Assembly (NCBI RefSeq): GCF_001956215.1
Contig: NZ_MRTQ01000025.1
Span: 1-64,000, forward strand
DNA from: Paenibacillus sp. FSL R5-0490
GTDB taxonomy: Bacteria; Bacillota; Bacilli; Bacillales; Cytobacillaceae
Length of the DNA stretch: 64,000 nt
Reading direction: 5' to 3'
The notes beneath the pieces are model-generated. The model was given only the letters and a program-made list of their open reading frames with translations, was not told the origin of the DNA and did not search any database. This document shows positions 7,704 to 16,848 of the stretch, piece after piece. The translations under genes and the position numbers were made by a program. Positions within the stretch are counted from its first letter, which is position 1; every line of letters starts with the position of its first letter.

Positions 7704-8489
7704 ATGGAATTCAGTAACGGCCAAATCATCAATAAACAGAGATTCCCTTCGCCAAATCCGGCAATTGAATTATCTGTTGTTACTTATCAGGCAAATGGAT
7801 TACATATAAAAGGGCTGCTGGCAGAGCCAAAGGGAGAGGAGCTATATGATGGATTCCTTTACCTGAGAGGAGGCATCAAAAATGTCGGGAAAGTACGGCC
7901 TTCCCGGATTGTCCAGTTTGCCTGTGAAGGTTTTATTGTATTCGCGCCTTTTTACAGAGGAAATCAAGGGGGAGATGGAAACGAAGACTTTGCAGGGGAG
8001 GACAGGCAGGACGCGTTTGCTGCGTTTACCCTTCTTCAGGAGCATGCCCGGGTAAAAAGAGTTCATATATTTGGTTTTTCCCGTGGCGGCGTAATGGCAT
8101 TGCTAACTGCAATCGAGTTTCCGCAAGCCGCATCCATTGTAACATGGGGAGGAGTCAGTGATATGTTTCTCACCTATGTGGAGCGCAAGGATCTCCGGAG
8201 AATGATGAAACGGGTAATCGGCGGAACTCCGGTAAAGTTTCCGGAACGGTATAAATACCGTACCCCGCTTTTTCAGCTGGAGCAGCTGCAGTCGCCTGTC
8301 TTAATCATTCATGGAGAACAGGATCACAATGTTTCGGTGGAGCATTCCTATCGCCTCGAAAAAAGACTGAAGGCTCTTAATAAAGAAGTGGATAGCTGGT
8401 ACTTCCCTGAATATACCCACTACTTTCCTCCAGCCGTGAACCGGAAGACGGTAGAGGATCTAGGTGCGTGGATGAAAAGTCATGAATGA
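7704..8489 (+). CDS. ytmA: alpha/beta hydrolase, prolyl-oligopeptidase-like (YtmA)
   Basis: A 261-residue cytoplasmic alpha/beta hydrolase. The nucleophile elbow is GFSRGG (serine about residue 126), the acid is in the HGEQDHNV stretch, and the catalytic histidine is probably in EYTHYFPP near the C terminus. It belongs to the S9-like group of small hydrolases; the true substrate is unknown. The ATG has a clear GGGAGGATG site. It sits between the ytl transporter and ytmB as in Bacillus subtilis. Confidence 0.83.
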   Translation: MEFSNGQIINKQRFPSPNPAIELSVVTYQANGLHIKGLLAEPKGEELYDGFLYLRGGIKNVGKVRPSRIVQFACEGFIVFAPFYRGNQGGDGNEDFAGEDRQDAFAAFTLLQEHARVKRVHIFGFSRGGVMALLTAIEFPQAASIVTWGGVSDMFLTYVERKDLRRMMKRVIGGTPVKFPERYKYRTPLFQLEQLQSPVLIIHGEQDHNVSVEHSYRLEKRLKALNKEVDSWYFPEYTHYFPPAVNRKTVEDLGAWMKSHE

Positions 8490-8574
8490 CGAATGATTTT
8501 CGCTTAAAGGCTTTCAGAGCATGAAAAGCTGGGGTAAAATAGAGGAAAGTATAAAGAATGAAGGAGAGATACCA

Positions 8575-8817
8575 ATGGGTATGCCTTTAGAGCTGAACAC
8601 AATGATCGTGACAAAGGGAAGGGAAAAAAGACTTGATGAGAATTACTTTTCACTTGTCAAAGAAGGGTACAGATTATATCCCCTCGATATCCCGGTCGAA
8701 GTAAAAAGAACAATTGACGGCGACCTGAACGGAATGGGAGTCATCCGAAAAGTGGAATGGGAAAACAGCCGGACACTCATTACTTATCAGCTTGTTTCCT
8801 TAAACTCAACAAACTAG
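8575..8817 (+). CDS. ytmB: DUF2584 protein YtmB
   Basis: An 80-residue protein of the Bacillus-restricted DUF2584 family, of unknown function. The frame is open from 8521, but the ATG at 8575 has AAGGAGAG at ideal spacing and yields the family's usual size (starts MGMPLELNTMIVTKG). It lies 85 nt after ytmA on the same strand and may share its transcript. A terminator follows directly. Confidence 0.85.
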   Translation: MGMPLELNTMIVTKGREKRLDENYFSLVKEGYRLYPLDIPVEVKRTIDGDLNGMGVIRKVEWENSRTLITYQLVSLNSTN

Positions 8818-8819
8818 AA

Positions 8820-8852
8820 GAGCGCGCCTGGACAGAGTCCGGCGTTTTTTTG
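8820..8852 (+). terminator. intrinsic terminator of ytmB
   Basis: CGCCTGGAC pairs with GTCCGGCG with one bulged base and a 3-nt loop; TTTTTTT follows. Confidence 0.8.
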
Positions 8853-8886
8853 ATTTGGAATGTTTTTGAAGACTGCATTCCTAATA

Positions 8887-8922
8887 CTAAAAAAGAATTG
8901 CCGCGCAAACGGCAATTCTTTC
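8887..8922 (-). terminator. intrinsic terminator, probably of pckA
   Basis: AAAGAATTGCCG and CGGCAATTCTTT form a 12-bp stem, with TTTTTT on the minus-strand side. It would end pckA transcripts after they cross the repeat at 8963-9084. Confidence 0.7.
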
Positions 8923-8962
8923 TCTAAAATGATAAGAAAGTATTAATTTTAACTTTGAGAAC

Positions 8963-9084
8963 TGTCTAGCTCCAGCGCCTACCCCCTCGAGGTCACAAGC
9001 CAATCCTCCCAAAAAGGCGAAGAACGCCTTTCTGTGAGGCTCGTCTTGTGCTTGTCGGGGGTGGGCAAGGCGCTTGCGCCTTTC
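8963..9084 (+). repeat. dispersed Bacillaceae repeat (TCTAGCT...GCGCCTTTC)
   Basis: A 120-bp imperfect palindrome starting TGTCTAGCTCCAGCGCC and ending GGCGCTTGCGCCTTTC. Its GC-rich arms are the reverse complement of each other with several mismatches, and an internal hairpin (AAGGCG...CGCCTT) lies between them. Repeats of this kind are scattered between genes in many Bacillus-related genomes (recalled). Related pieces occur at 1-37 and 56205-56262. It lies between the convergent genes ytmB and pckA. Confidence 0.75.
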
Positions 9085-9089
9085 TTATA

Positions 9090-10676
9090 TTATGCGATTG
9101 GTCCGCCTTTTTCTTCAATGTCAGATGAAACGCTTGTGAATTTCTTGAAGTTTTCACGGAATTTAGCAGCAAGCTCTTTTGCTTTCGCTTCATAAGCAGC
9201 CTGATCTGCCCATGTTTTGTTTGGCTGAAGAACTTCATCAGGCACTCCTGTAACGTGCTGAGGAATTTCCAGACCGAAAATTTCGTCCTTGATTGTTTCT
9301 ACGTTGTTTAGTTCACCTTCGAGTGCAGCTTCCACCATAGCACGGGTGTAGGCAAGCTTCATGCGTTCGCCGACTCCATACTCTCCGCCAGTCCATCCTG
9401 TGTTTACAAGGAAGACTTTTGCATTATGCTCATCGATTTTCTCGCCAAGCATTTCAGCATAACGATTTGCAGGAAGCGGTAGGAAAGGTGATCCAAAGCA
9501 TGTAGAGAACGTTGCCTGCGGTGATGTAATGCCGCGCTCAGTTCCTGCAAGCTTGGATGTATAGCCGCTTAAGAAATGGTACATTGCCTGCTCTTTTGAC
9601 AGTTTAGAGATTGGAGGCAATACGCCAAATGCGTCAGCTGTTAAAAATACGATTGTATTAGGATGTCCGGCAATGCTTGGGTCAACGATATTATCGATGG
9701 CCTGAAGCTGGTAGGCCGCACGTGTATTTTCAGTTAAAGTGCTGTCATCGTAATCTGCAACCCGGGTTTCGCTGTTTACCACTACATTTTCCAGCACAGC
9801 TCCAAAGCGGATTGCATCAAAAATTTGCGGTTCTTTTTCACGGGATAGGTTGATGCATTTCGCATAGCATCCGCCTTCAATATTGAATACGCCATTCGCA
9901 GACCAGCCATGCTCGTCATCACCGATCAGCTTGCGGTTCGGGTCTGCAGATAAAGTTGTTTTTCCAGTTCCGGATAAGCCGAAGAATAAAGCCACATCAC
10001 CTTCACGTCCAACGTTTGCTGAACAATGCATCGGAAGGATTCCGTTTTCTGGAAGCATGTAGTTCATAACAGAGAAGATGGACTTTTTCATTTCACCTGC
10101 ATATTCTGTTCCGCCAATTAAAACAGTGCGGCGCTCGAATGAGATGATAATGAATGTTTCGGACTTTGTGCCGTCAACAGCAGGGTCTGCTTTGAAGTTT
10201 GGAGCAGATATGACTGTGAACTCTGCCTGATGATCCAATAGCTCGTCTTCTGCCGGGCGAATGAATAACTGGTGTGCAAAAAGGTTATGCCAGGCATATT
10301 CATTGATCACCTGGATAGGCATGCGGTGTTTTTTATCAGCACCTGCAAAGCCTTTGAACACAAATACTTCTTCTTTTTCTTTTAGGTAATTGATTACTTT
10401 ATTATAAAGATTGGAGAATGCTTCTTCAGAGATGGGCTGGTTTACGCTGCCCCAGTCCATTTTATCTTTATTTGATGCTTCTTCAACAATGTATTTATCT
10501 TTAGGGGAACGCCCTGTATACTTTCCTGTAGTAGCGCGTACAGCACCAGTGGAAGTAAGGGACCCTTCATTGCGGTTTAAAACTTTTTCTACAAGCTGAG
10601 GAACGGATAATTGCACTTGAATGTTGCTGCCATTTAATAATTCACTCAATTCGTTTGATATGCTTACAGAGTTCAT
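9090..10676 (-). CDS. pckA: phosphoenolpyruvate carboxykinase (ATP)
   Basis: Cytosolic gluconeogenic enzyme that turns oxaloacetate and ATP into phosphoenolpyruvate, CO2 and ADP. The 528 residues match the family. Visible hallmarks are [18 protein letters not shown] near 182, the P-loop GLSGTGKTT at 233-241 and the metal site IGDDEHGW at 251. In Bacillus it is repressed by glucose through CcpN; I could not identify a CcpN site in the 218-nt divergent region it shares with the DCC-family gene. Confidence 0.97.
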   Translation of the reverse strand: MNSVSISNELSELLNGSNIQVQLSVPQLVEKVLNRNEGSLTSTGAVRATTGKYTGRSPKDKYIVEEASNKDKMDWGSVNQPISEEAFSNLYNKVINYLKEKEEVFVFKGFAGADKKHRMPIQVINEYAWHNLFAHQLFIRPAEDELLDHQAEFTVISAPNFKADPAVDGTKSETFIIISFERRTVLIGGTEYAGEMKKSIFSVMNYMLPENGILPMHCSANVGREGDVALFFGLSGTGKTTLSADPNRKLIGDDEHGWSANGVFNIEGGCYAKCINLSREKEPQIFDAIRFGAVLENVVVNSETRVADYDDSTLTENTRAAYQLQAIDNIVDPSIAGHPNTIVFLTADAFGVLPPISKLSKEQAMYHFLSGYTSKLAGTERGITSPQATFSTCFGSPFLPLPANRYAEMLGEKIDEHNAKVFLVNTGWTGGEYGVGERMKLAYTRAMVEAALEGELNNVETIKDEIFGLEIPQHVTGVPDEVLQPNKTWADQAAYEAKAKELAAKFRENFKKFTSVSSDIEEKGGPIA

Positions 10677-10894
10677 CTGATGAATACCTTCCTTTTTCCC
10701 GATTTTTTTATGAAAGTGATTACATCTCGAAATTAGTATAACACATTGAAATGATTAGTCTATACTATTACGAAACTTTTTTGTCTCTGTTATTAAATTG
10801 TCACAATTGGACAGGTAATCTCCTTTGATCGCCTTATAACCGATATATGCTATTATAGAAGAAAGTGTTAATTTTACCATGGGACTGATCTAAA

Positions 10895-11269
10895 ATGAAG
10901 ACAATTGCCCTATATGATGGAACTTGCTCGTTATGCAAGGAAACAAAGAGAATATTTAAGAAGCTCGATTGGCTGGATAAAGTGGAATGGATTTCTCTGC
11001 AGGAATATGAGAAAATGCCGGGTTCTTTATCATTCTCCAGACAAGATTTGCGCAAAGAGCTTCATCTTATTACCCCCTCGGGCAGCGTGAAAAAGGGGTA
11101 CTCTGCAGTACGGAGACTGCTGCTCCTCTTTCCTGCATCCTTTTTGATCAGCACCTTTTTATATTTACCTTTCACTGAACTTCTGGGCGATCCTGCCTAC
11201 AAATGGATTGCGAAAAACAGGCAAAAATTTCTAAAGAAAAAGTGTGGCGATGGAAGCTGTTCCCTATAA
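10895..11269 (+). CDS. DCC-family thiol-disulfide oxidoreductase-like protein (DUF393)
   Basis: A 124-residue protein of the DUF393/YuxK group, named for the N-terminal D-x-x-C-x-x-C motif, here DGTCSLC at residues 8-14. The fold is predicted thioredoxin-like, but no substrate is established. A hydrophobic stretch is visible around residues 71-87 (LLLLFPASFLISTFLYL). A second cysteine pair at the C terminus (KKCGDGSC) could bind metal or be redox active. Divergent from pckA. Confidence 0.82.
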   Translation: MKTIALYDGTCSLCKETKRIFKKLDWLDKVEWISLQEYEKMPGSLSFSRQDLRKELHLITPSGSVKKGYSAVRRLLLLFPASFLISTFLYLPFTELLGDPAYKWIAKNRQKFLKKKCGDGSCSL

Positions 11270-11325
11270 AGGGGAAGCTTACATTTTGAAGCTGAAATTT
11301 AACGGTGAAAAATAATGAAAATCTG

Positions 11326-11355
11326 TTGACATGGTTCGATAAAATACGGTATGAT
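11326..11355 (+). promoter_or_regulatory. sigma-A promoter of metK leader
   Basis: TTGACA (11326-11331), an 18-nt spacer and TATGAT (11350-11355) lie directly before the SAM riboswitch. Confidence 0.8.
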
Positions 11356-11369
11356 TCAACCTTGAACGG

Positions 11370-11547
11370 ATACTCTCTTATCCCGAGCTGGTGGAGGGAC
11401 AGGCCCTATGAAACCCAGCAACCTGCTAAAGGCAATAATCAGCAAAGGTGCTAACCTGACGCAAGGACGTAATTCCTTGAACGATAAGAGTGAAAGGCGC
11501 GAATCGATTTGCTTTCAACCTTTTCACTAAATGAGAAGGTTTTTTAT
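11370..11547 (+). ncRNA. SAM-I riboswitch (S-box leader) with terminator
   Basis: The aptamer opens with CTCTTATC (11375-11382) and closes with GATAAGAG (11483-11490), the P1 helix. Between them are the conserved S-box blocks GAGCTGGTGGAGGGACAGGC, GAAACCCAGCAACC, AAAGGTGCTAA and GACGCAAGGA. The downstream hairpin AACCTTTTCA...TGAGAAGGTT plus a T run (11517-11546) is the terminator. Bound S-adenosylmethionine should favour termination and lower metK, the enzyme that makes it. The family assignment is by its canonical conserved core. Confidence 0.96.
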
Positions 11548-11799
11548 ATTGCAATGAAATGAACGGCTTTTGGAATGTACTATTTATGTGAGTTTTTGGC
11601 ATGATTATGAATAATGGATACCTGGCATTCTTGCCGGCGCTGTCTATTTTTCTAATAAAAACTCCATGTTTATTTCATACTACTAAGGGAATGAGTTCCG
11701 TATCAAACAGAGATCCATGAAATGACAGGGAAAAATTATTTTTCCGCTTCCCCATTTCTTATTTCTCGCTCAATTTTCTATTTATAAGGAGGAAGCCAG

Positions 11800-12993
11800 A
11801 TGTCAACAAAACGTCGTTTGTTTACTTCTGAATCAGTTACTGAAGGTCATCCGGATAAAATCTGTGACCAAATTTCTGATGCAATCTTAGATGCGATTTT
11901 AGCTAAAGATGCGAATGCCCGTGTTGCTGCAGAGACTTCTGTAACAACTGGACTTGTATTAGTTGCAGGTGAAATCACAACATCTACATACGTAGATATT
12001 CCAAAAATCGTTCGTGAAACGGTAAAAGAAATCGGTTATACCCGTGCTAAATATGGTTTCGATTCTGAAACATGTGCAGTTTTAACTTCCATTGATGAGC
12101 AGTCTGCAGATATCGCAATGGGTGTTGACCAGGCACTTGAAGCACGCGAAGGGCAAATGAGCGATCAGGAAATTGAAGCAATCGGTGCAGGAGACCAGGG
12201 CTTAATGTTCGGTTTTGCCTGCAACGAAACGAAGGAGCTTATGCCTCTTCCGATTTCTTTGGCACATAAGCTTTCCCGCCGCCTGACTGAAGTTCGTAAA
12301 GAAGAGATCCTTCCTTACCTTCGTCCGGATGGAAAAACTCAGGTAACCGTTGAGTATGATGAAAATGACAAGCCTGTCCGTATTGACACAATCGTTATTT
12401 CTACTCAGCATCACCCTGAAATCAGCCTGGAGCAAATCCAGCGCAACCTGAAGGAACATGTTATTAACCCGGTTGTTCCTAAAGAACTAATCGATGAGAA
12501 TACAAAGTACTTCATCAACCCGACTGGACGTTTTGTTATCGGCGGACCACAAGGGGATGCTGGTCTGACTGGACGCAAAATTATTGTTGATACCTACGGC
12601 GGATATGCACGCCATGGCGGCGGCGCGTTCTCCGGTAAGGATCCTACAAAGGTTGACCGCTCAGCTGCATATGCTGCACGTTATGTAGCGAAGAACCTTG
12701 TAGCAGCCGGTTTGGCAGAAAAAGTTGAAGTTCAGCTTGCTTATGCAATCGGTGTGGCACAGCCTGTTTCAATCTCTGTTGATACATTTGGAACTGGCAA
12801 AGTGGATGAAGATGTATTAGTTGATTTAGTAAGAAAGCATTTTGATCTTCGTCCTGCAGGAATTATTAACATGCTTGGCCTTCGCCGCCCAATTTACAAG
12901 CAGACAGCTGCTTACGGACATTTCGGACGTACAGATGTTGACCTTCCTTGGGAGCGTACTGACAAGGCAGAAATTCTTCGTTCTGAAGCTTAA
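11800..12993 (+). CDS. metK: S-adenosylmethionine synthetase
   Basis: Makes S-adenosylmethionine from methionine and ATP in the cytosol. The 397 residues carry the N-terminal ATP motif TEGHPDK (14-20), GAGDQG and the glycine-rich [19 protein letters not shown] signature. A perfect AAGGAGG precedes the ATG. It is controlled by the SAM riboswitch in its 450-nt leader; nothing else recognisable lies between the riboswitch terminator (11547) and the start codon. Confidence 0.98.
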   Translation: MSTKRRLFTSESVTEGHPDKICDQISDAILDAILAKDANARVAAETSVTTGLVLVAGEITTSTYVDIPKIVRETVKEIGYTRAKYGFDSETCAVLTSIDEQSADIAMGVDQALEAREGQMSDQEIEAIGAGDQGLMFGFACNETKELMPLPISLAHKLSRRLTEVRKEEILPYLRPDGKTQVTVEYDENDKPVRIDTIVISTQHHPEISLEQIQRNLKEHVINPVVPKELIDENTKYFINPTGRFVIGGPQGDAGLTGRKIIVDTYGGYARHGGGAFSGKDPTKVDRSAAYAARYVAKNLVAAGLAEKVEVQLAYAIGVAQPVSISVDTFGTGKVDEDVLVDLVRKHFDLRPAGIINMLGLRRPIYKQTAAYGHFGRTDVDLPWERTDKAEILRSEA

Positions 12994-12997
12994 TAGA

Positions 12998-13041
12998 AAA
13001 GCGGGAGTTGCATTTACAGTGTAACTCCCGCTTTCTTTTTT
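12998..13041 (+). terminator. intrinsic terminator of metK
   Basis: AAGCGGGAGTT and AACTCCCGCTT form an 11-bp stem with a long loop, followed by TCTTTTTT. Confidence 0.85.
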
Positions 13042-13285
13042 GCGTCATAATACATATAGGGTGTAATTCACTTTTCGGTCTTTATGCTCTATAGTCGTTT
13101 ATAATTTTATGGTATCGTATAAACTTCGGATAATGGCTTAATTTTCCGTACAGAAACATTTTATATTCTGCGTGCTAATTATTAGCGATTAGTGGTAGTA
13201 TTATAGGGTATGTTTTCTAAGACAAAGGAGCCGCCTGAGGCTATATCTAAATATTGAGAATAGAATGGAGTAGGTGACGTACATA

Positions 13286-15190
13286 ATGTGTGGTTTTATT
13301 GGTTGTGTACATGAAAAAGCACAAAATTACCGTGACGCAGATAAAGAACAATTCCAAAATATGAATGATATCATTACTCACCGGGGTCCGGATGACTCAG
13401 GATACTATTTTGATGATCATATTCAATTTGGCTTCCGCCGGCTGAGCATTATTGATATTGAAAGCGGACACCAGCCGCTGACTTACGAGAATGAACGTTA
13501 TTGGATCATCTTTAATGGTGAAATCTATAATTATGTGGAACTTCGTGAAGAACTTCTCAAAGCGGGCTTAAGCTTTGAAACAAGCTCAGATACAGAAGTC
13601 ATCATTGCCCTTTACAGCCATATGAAAGAAAAAGCTGTTGAAAAATTGCGCGGTATGTTTGCGTTTGTCATATGGGATAAACAGGAGCAATCTTTATATG
13701 GAGCCAGAGATCCATTTGGGATTAAACCTTTCTTTTATTACGATAAGGGAGACAGCACGTTCTTTGGATCAGAGAAGAAGAGCATTCTATTGGCGCTTCA
13801 GAATGATGTATTAAACTATGACTCCCTGCAGCATTATCTGACCTATCAGTTTGTGCCTGAGCCAAACACGATGTCAGAAGGAATCCACAAACTGGAGCCA
13901 GGCCATTATTTTACTAAAAAAATCGGTGCTCCTATGGATATTAAGCGCTATTGGAAAGCTGCTTTCCACCCCGTGCAGAAATCAGAAGCTGATTTTACAA
14001 AAGAAATTAGAGATGTGTTATTCGACTCGGTCAAGATGCATATGCGTGCCGATGTTCCTGTAGGTTCTTTCCTTTCAGGCGGAATTGATTCTTCCATCAT
14101 TGCGTCGATTGCGAAGGAATTCCATCCTGCTATTAAAACATTCTCTGTCGGTTTTGAACGCAATGGCTTCAGCGAGGTGGATGTAGCGAAAGAAACAGCA
14201 GAAAAGCTTGGTGTTGAAAACATCAGCTATATCATTACTCCTGAGGAATACATGAATGAGATTCCGAGAATCATGTGGCATATGGACGATCCGCTTGCCG
14301 ACCCGGCATGTGTACCTCTTTATTTTGTGGCAAGAGAAGCACGCAAGCATGTAACGGTTGTGCTTTCAGGTGAAGGAGCCGATGAGCTGTTTGGCGGCTA
14401 TAACATTTACCGTGAACCACAATCTCTGGAAGTCTTCAATAAAATTCCTGCCATCGGCAAAAAGCTTCTTCGCATGATCGCAAGCATGATGCCAGAGGGA
14501 ATGAAGGGTAAAAGCTTTATCGAACGCGGTGTCACGCCCATGGAAGAGCGCTACATCGGAAACGCAAAAATGTTTACAGAACAAGAGAAGCGCAATCTGC
14601 TTCATGTCTATAAAGGCAGCTTAAATTATACGGATATCACGAAACCTTTATATGAAGAAAGCTGCGGCTATGATCCGGTTGATCGCATGCAGTATATCGA
14701 CATTCATACCTGGATGCGAGGAGATATTTTATTAAAGGCGGACAAAATGACGATGGCTCATTCTCTCGAGCTTCGAGTTCCGTTCCTTGATAAAGAAGTG
14801 TTTGAAGTGGCTTCCAAAATCCCGACCAGCCTGAAAACGGCAAATGGCACTACGAAGTATATTCTTCGCAAAGCTGCTGAAGGAGTCGTTCCGGATCATG
14901 TACTGAACCGCAAAAAGCTTGGGTTCCCTGTGCCAATCCGCCACTGGCTGAAGGACGAGATGAATGAGTGGGCGAAAAATATCATCCGTGAAAGCAATAC
15001 AGATCATCTGATTAATAAAGAGTATGTATTGCAGCTGCTTGAAGACCATTGTCAGGATAAAGCGGACAACAGCCGCAAAATCTGGACAGTTCTAATGTTC
15101 ATGGTTTGGCATCAGGTATATGTGGAGAAAAAATACTCCTTTGAAAAAGAATATTTGTTAGATAAAGATTTGCAGCCTCTTAAAGGCTAA
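13286..15190 (+). CDS. asnB: glutamine-hydrolysing asparagine synthetase
   Basis: Class-II amidotransferase making asparagine from aspartate, ATP and glutamine. The ATG at 13286 is chosen because it puts the essential nucleophile Cys at position 2 (MCGFIG); an ATP/PPi-loop SGGIDSS lies at 264-270 in the synthetase domain, and RGPDDSG is the glutaminase marker. The 634 residues match Bacillus AsnB. A role in amidating peptidoglycan precursors, reported for Bacillus subtilis AsnB, is possible here too. The 240 nt between the metK terminator and asnB contain no gene; a TATAAT at 13099 is a possible -10. Confidence 0.95.
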   Translation: MCGFIGCVHEKAQNYRDADKEQFQNMNDIITHRGPDDSGYYFDDHIQFGFRRLSIIDIESGHQPLTYENERYWIIFNGEIYNYVELREELLKAGLSFETSSDTEVIIALYSHMKEKAVEKLRGMFAFVIWDKQEQSLYGARDPFGIKPFFYYDKGDSTFFGSEKKSILLALQNDVLNYDSLQHYLTYQFVPEPNTMSEGIHKLEPGHYFTKKIGAPMDIKRYWKAAFHPVQKSEADFTKEIRDVLFDSVKMHMRADVPVGSFLSGGIDSSIIASIAKEFHPAIKTFSVGFERNGFSEVDVAKETAEKLGVENISYIITPEEYMNEIPRIMWHMDDPLADPACVPLYFVAREARKHVTVVLSGEGADELFGGYNIYREPQSLEVFNKIPAIGKKLLRMIASMMPEGMKGKSFIERGVTPMEERYIGNAKMFTEQEKRNLLHVYKGSLNYTDITKPLYEESCGYDPVDRMQYIDIHTWMRGDILLKADKMTMAHSLELRVPFLDKEVFEVASKIPTSLKTANGTTKYILRKAAEGVVPDHVLNRKKLGFPVPIRHWLKDEMNEWAKNIIRESNTDHLINKEYVLQLLEDHCQDKADNSRKIWTVLMFMVWHQVYVEKKYSFEKEYLLDKDLQPLKG

Positions 15191-15193
15191 ACA

Positions 15194-15234
15194 AAAGCGT
15201 CCATCAGGAATACCCTGGTGGACGCTATTTTTTA
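15194..15234. terminator. bidirectional terminator
   Basis: AGCGTCCA and TGGACGCT enclose an inner CAGG/CCTG pairing, with T runs on both strands, between convergent asnB and the C39-like peptidase gene. Confidence 0.8.
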
Positions 15235-16089
15235 TGGGATATAGGTAATAGCCTGCTTGCCCATCTGGACCCATGCTTTTTCAAAATCGTTTATGGGTGC
15301 TTTTTTATTTTTTTCGCCTGTGAGCGGGTCGTTGAAGTATATGTATTCCTGATCATAGCCCGTTATCAGGACTGAATGCTCTTTATAGGTAATCTGAATC
15401 TTTCCGCTTGGTGTATGCCAGGTTTGAAAAAAGTCATCAGTAAGCTGTTTATAGGCTGTGTTGATAATTACCCATATAGGTCTTCCATCTGACAAATGAA
15501 TTTTCAAGTCTTCAAAATCGGATCCGGTAAGGTCTTCAATGGAGCCGGGTATGTACTTTTCAGCAAGCTCTTTTATGGGTTTATGATAAACACCCAGACC
15601 GGGATTATCAAAGGAGTACATATCGCCTATGAAGCCATCATTCGGGTGCCCGAAATAGATTTTTCCGTCTTCTATGCGATAAGGTTCAGGATTTTTCTTT
15701 ATTTCTTTAGCCAGTGTCATTTTATCAGCCTGGACCCCTGCATGCTGCAGAAGCATGGATAAGCTCGTGACTTCGCATCCTCTGGGGAGCTCAGGAAACT
15801 GATTGATTGCGGGCACATCTATAATTATTTTTTCCTTGATCTTAATAACAGACGTGCTGTTTCCAAGGAAAGCAGTGGCTTTTTCAGCTGGTTCAGACAG
15901 CCACGATTTTATTTTGTTCACGGCTGATGGAGGCTTGCTTCCTGCAAGGCTGTCATAAACAAATGCTGCAGAAACAAGGATGAAGACAAGTAAAAACATG
16001 GGTGCCGTTTTTACTATGGTTTTTCTGAATACCACTATTAATAATAAGAATAGAACAATTGCCCCGATATAAATCTTCAATTCCTTCAC
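15232..16089 (-). CDS. membrane-anchored C39-like cysteine peptidase
   Basis: A 285-residue protein with two N-terminal transmembrane segments (about 6-22 and 29-47), then a peptidase C39-like domain (about 90-285). Likely catalytic residues are Cys105 in LPRGCEVTS, His238 in KEHSVLITGY and Asn253 or Asp254 in YFNDP, the usual order of the YvpB-like group. The domain is predicted to face the cell wall. The start is a GTG with a weak upstream GGCGG, so it is uncertain. In Bacillus subtilis the amino acid permease ytnA occupies this position. Confidence 0.8.
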   Translation of the reverse strand: MKELKIYIGAIVLFLLLIVVFRKTIVKTAPMFLLVFILVSAAFVYDSLAGSKPPSAVNKIKSWLSEPAEKATAFLGNSTSVIKIKEKIIIDVPAINQFPELPRGCEVTSLSMLLQHAGVQADKMTLAKEIKKNPEPYRIEDGKIYFGHPNDGFIGDMYSFDNPGLGVYHKPIKELAEKYIPGSIEDLTGSDFEDLKIHLSDGRPIWVIINTAYKQLTDDFFQTWHTPSGKIQITYKEHSVLITGYDQEYIYFNDPLTGEKNKKAPINDFEKAWVQMGKQAITYIP

Positions 16090-16154
16090 CCGCCAATAGC
16101 TGTTGCCTTATATTTTAATATCGGCCTATTTCCCATTCTATTAAGGCTGGAGAG

Positions 16155-16676
16155 TTATTTTGGCTTTTTCTGCAAAGACTTATAGTACTGGCCTTTTTCA
16201 GCGTATTCCCTGCTGATCCGTTCCATATCTTTAATATCCTCCGGTGTCAGCTCACGGATTACTTTTGCAGGCCTCCCGAATGCAAGTGTATTGGGCGGAA
16301 TTTTCTTTCCCTGTGGAACAAGGCTGCCTGCACCAATAAATGCTCCCTCCCCGATTTCTGCCTGATCTAAGACAATTGAGCCCATCCCAATTAGAGCTTT
16401 CTTGCGGATAATGCAGCTATGAAGGATTACCTGATGGCCTACTGTTACTTCGTCTTCCAATATCAGCGGGTTATTTGGGCTCTGATGCAGGACGGAATTA
16501 TCCTGGATATTGACCTTCCTGCCGATGATCGTTGGTGCTATATCTCCGCGTATGACGGAGTTGAACCAGACGCTGGAATCCTCCCCAATTTCAACATCGC
16601 CGGTAATGGTAGTGAAATCTGCAATAAATGCGGATTCTGCAATTTTAGGTTCTTTATCTTTAAATGGATAGATCAT
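16155..16676 (-). CDS. ytoA: gamma-class carbonic anhydrase-like protein YtoA
   Basis: A 173-residue left-handed beta-helix protein of hexapeptide repeats, with the three zinc-binding histidines in gamma-carbonic-anhydrase spacing: His64, His81 and His86 (VLHQ, GHQVILH). Family members hydrate CO2 or are inactive relatives, and activity cannot be judged from sequence alone. AGGAGTG precedes the ATG. It is a single gene divergent from ytpA. Confidence 0.88.
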   Translation of the reverse strand: MIYPFKDKEPKIAESAFIADFTTITGDVEIGEDSSVWFNSVIRGDIAPTIIGRKVNIQDNSVLHQSPNNPLILEDEVTVGHQVILHSCIIRKKALIGMGSIVLDQAEIGEGAFIGAGSLVPQGKKIPPNTLAFGRPAKVIRELTPEDIKDMERISREYAEKGQYYKSLQKKPK

Positions 16677-16848
16677 GTGAAAAACACTCCTGTATTTAGT
16701 TGGATTATTTTGATTTTATCATATGAGACATGATAAACGTTATTTTGGCAAAAGAGTTTTTTAAGGGGCTGATTCATGAACAATTTTTGCATCTAGGCTA
16801 TAATATATTTACATAAGATCGTACGTAAAAAGGCAGGGAGGATTGACT

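Noticed and set aside
10677-10894. CcpN operator for pckA
   Set aside because: Expected from Bacillus subtilis, but I could not match a site convincingly by eye.
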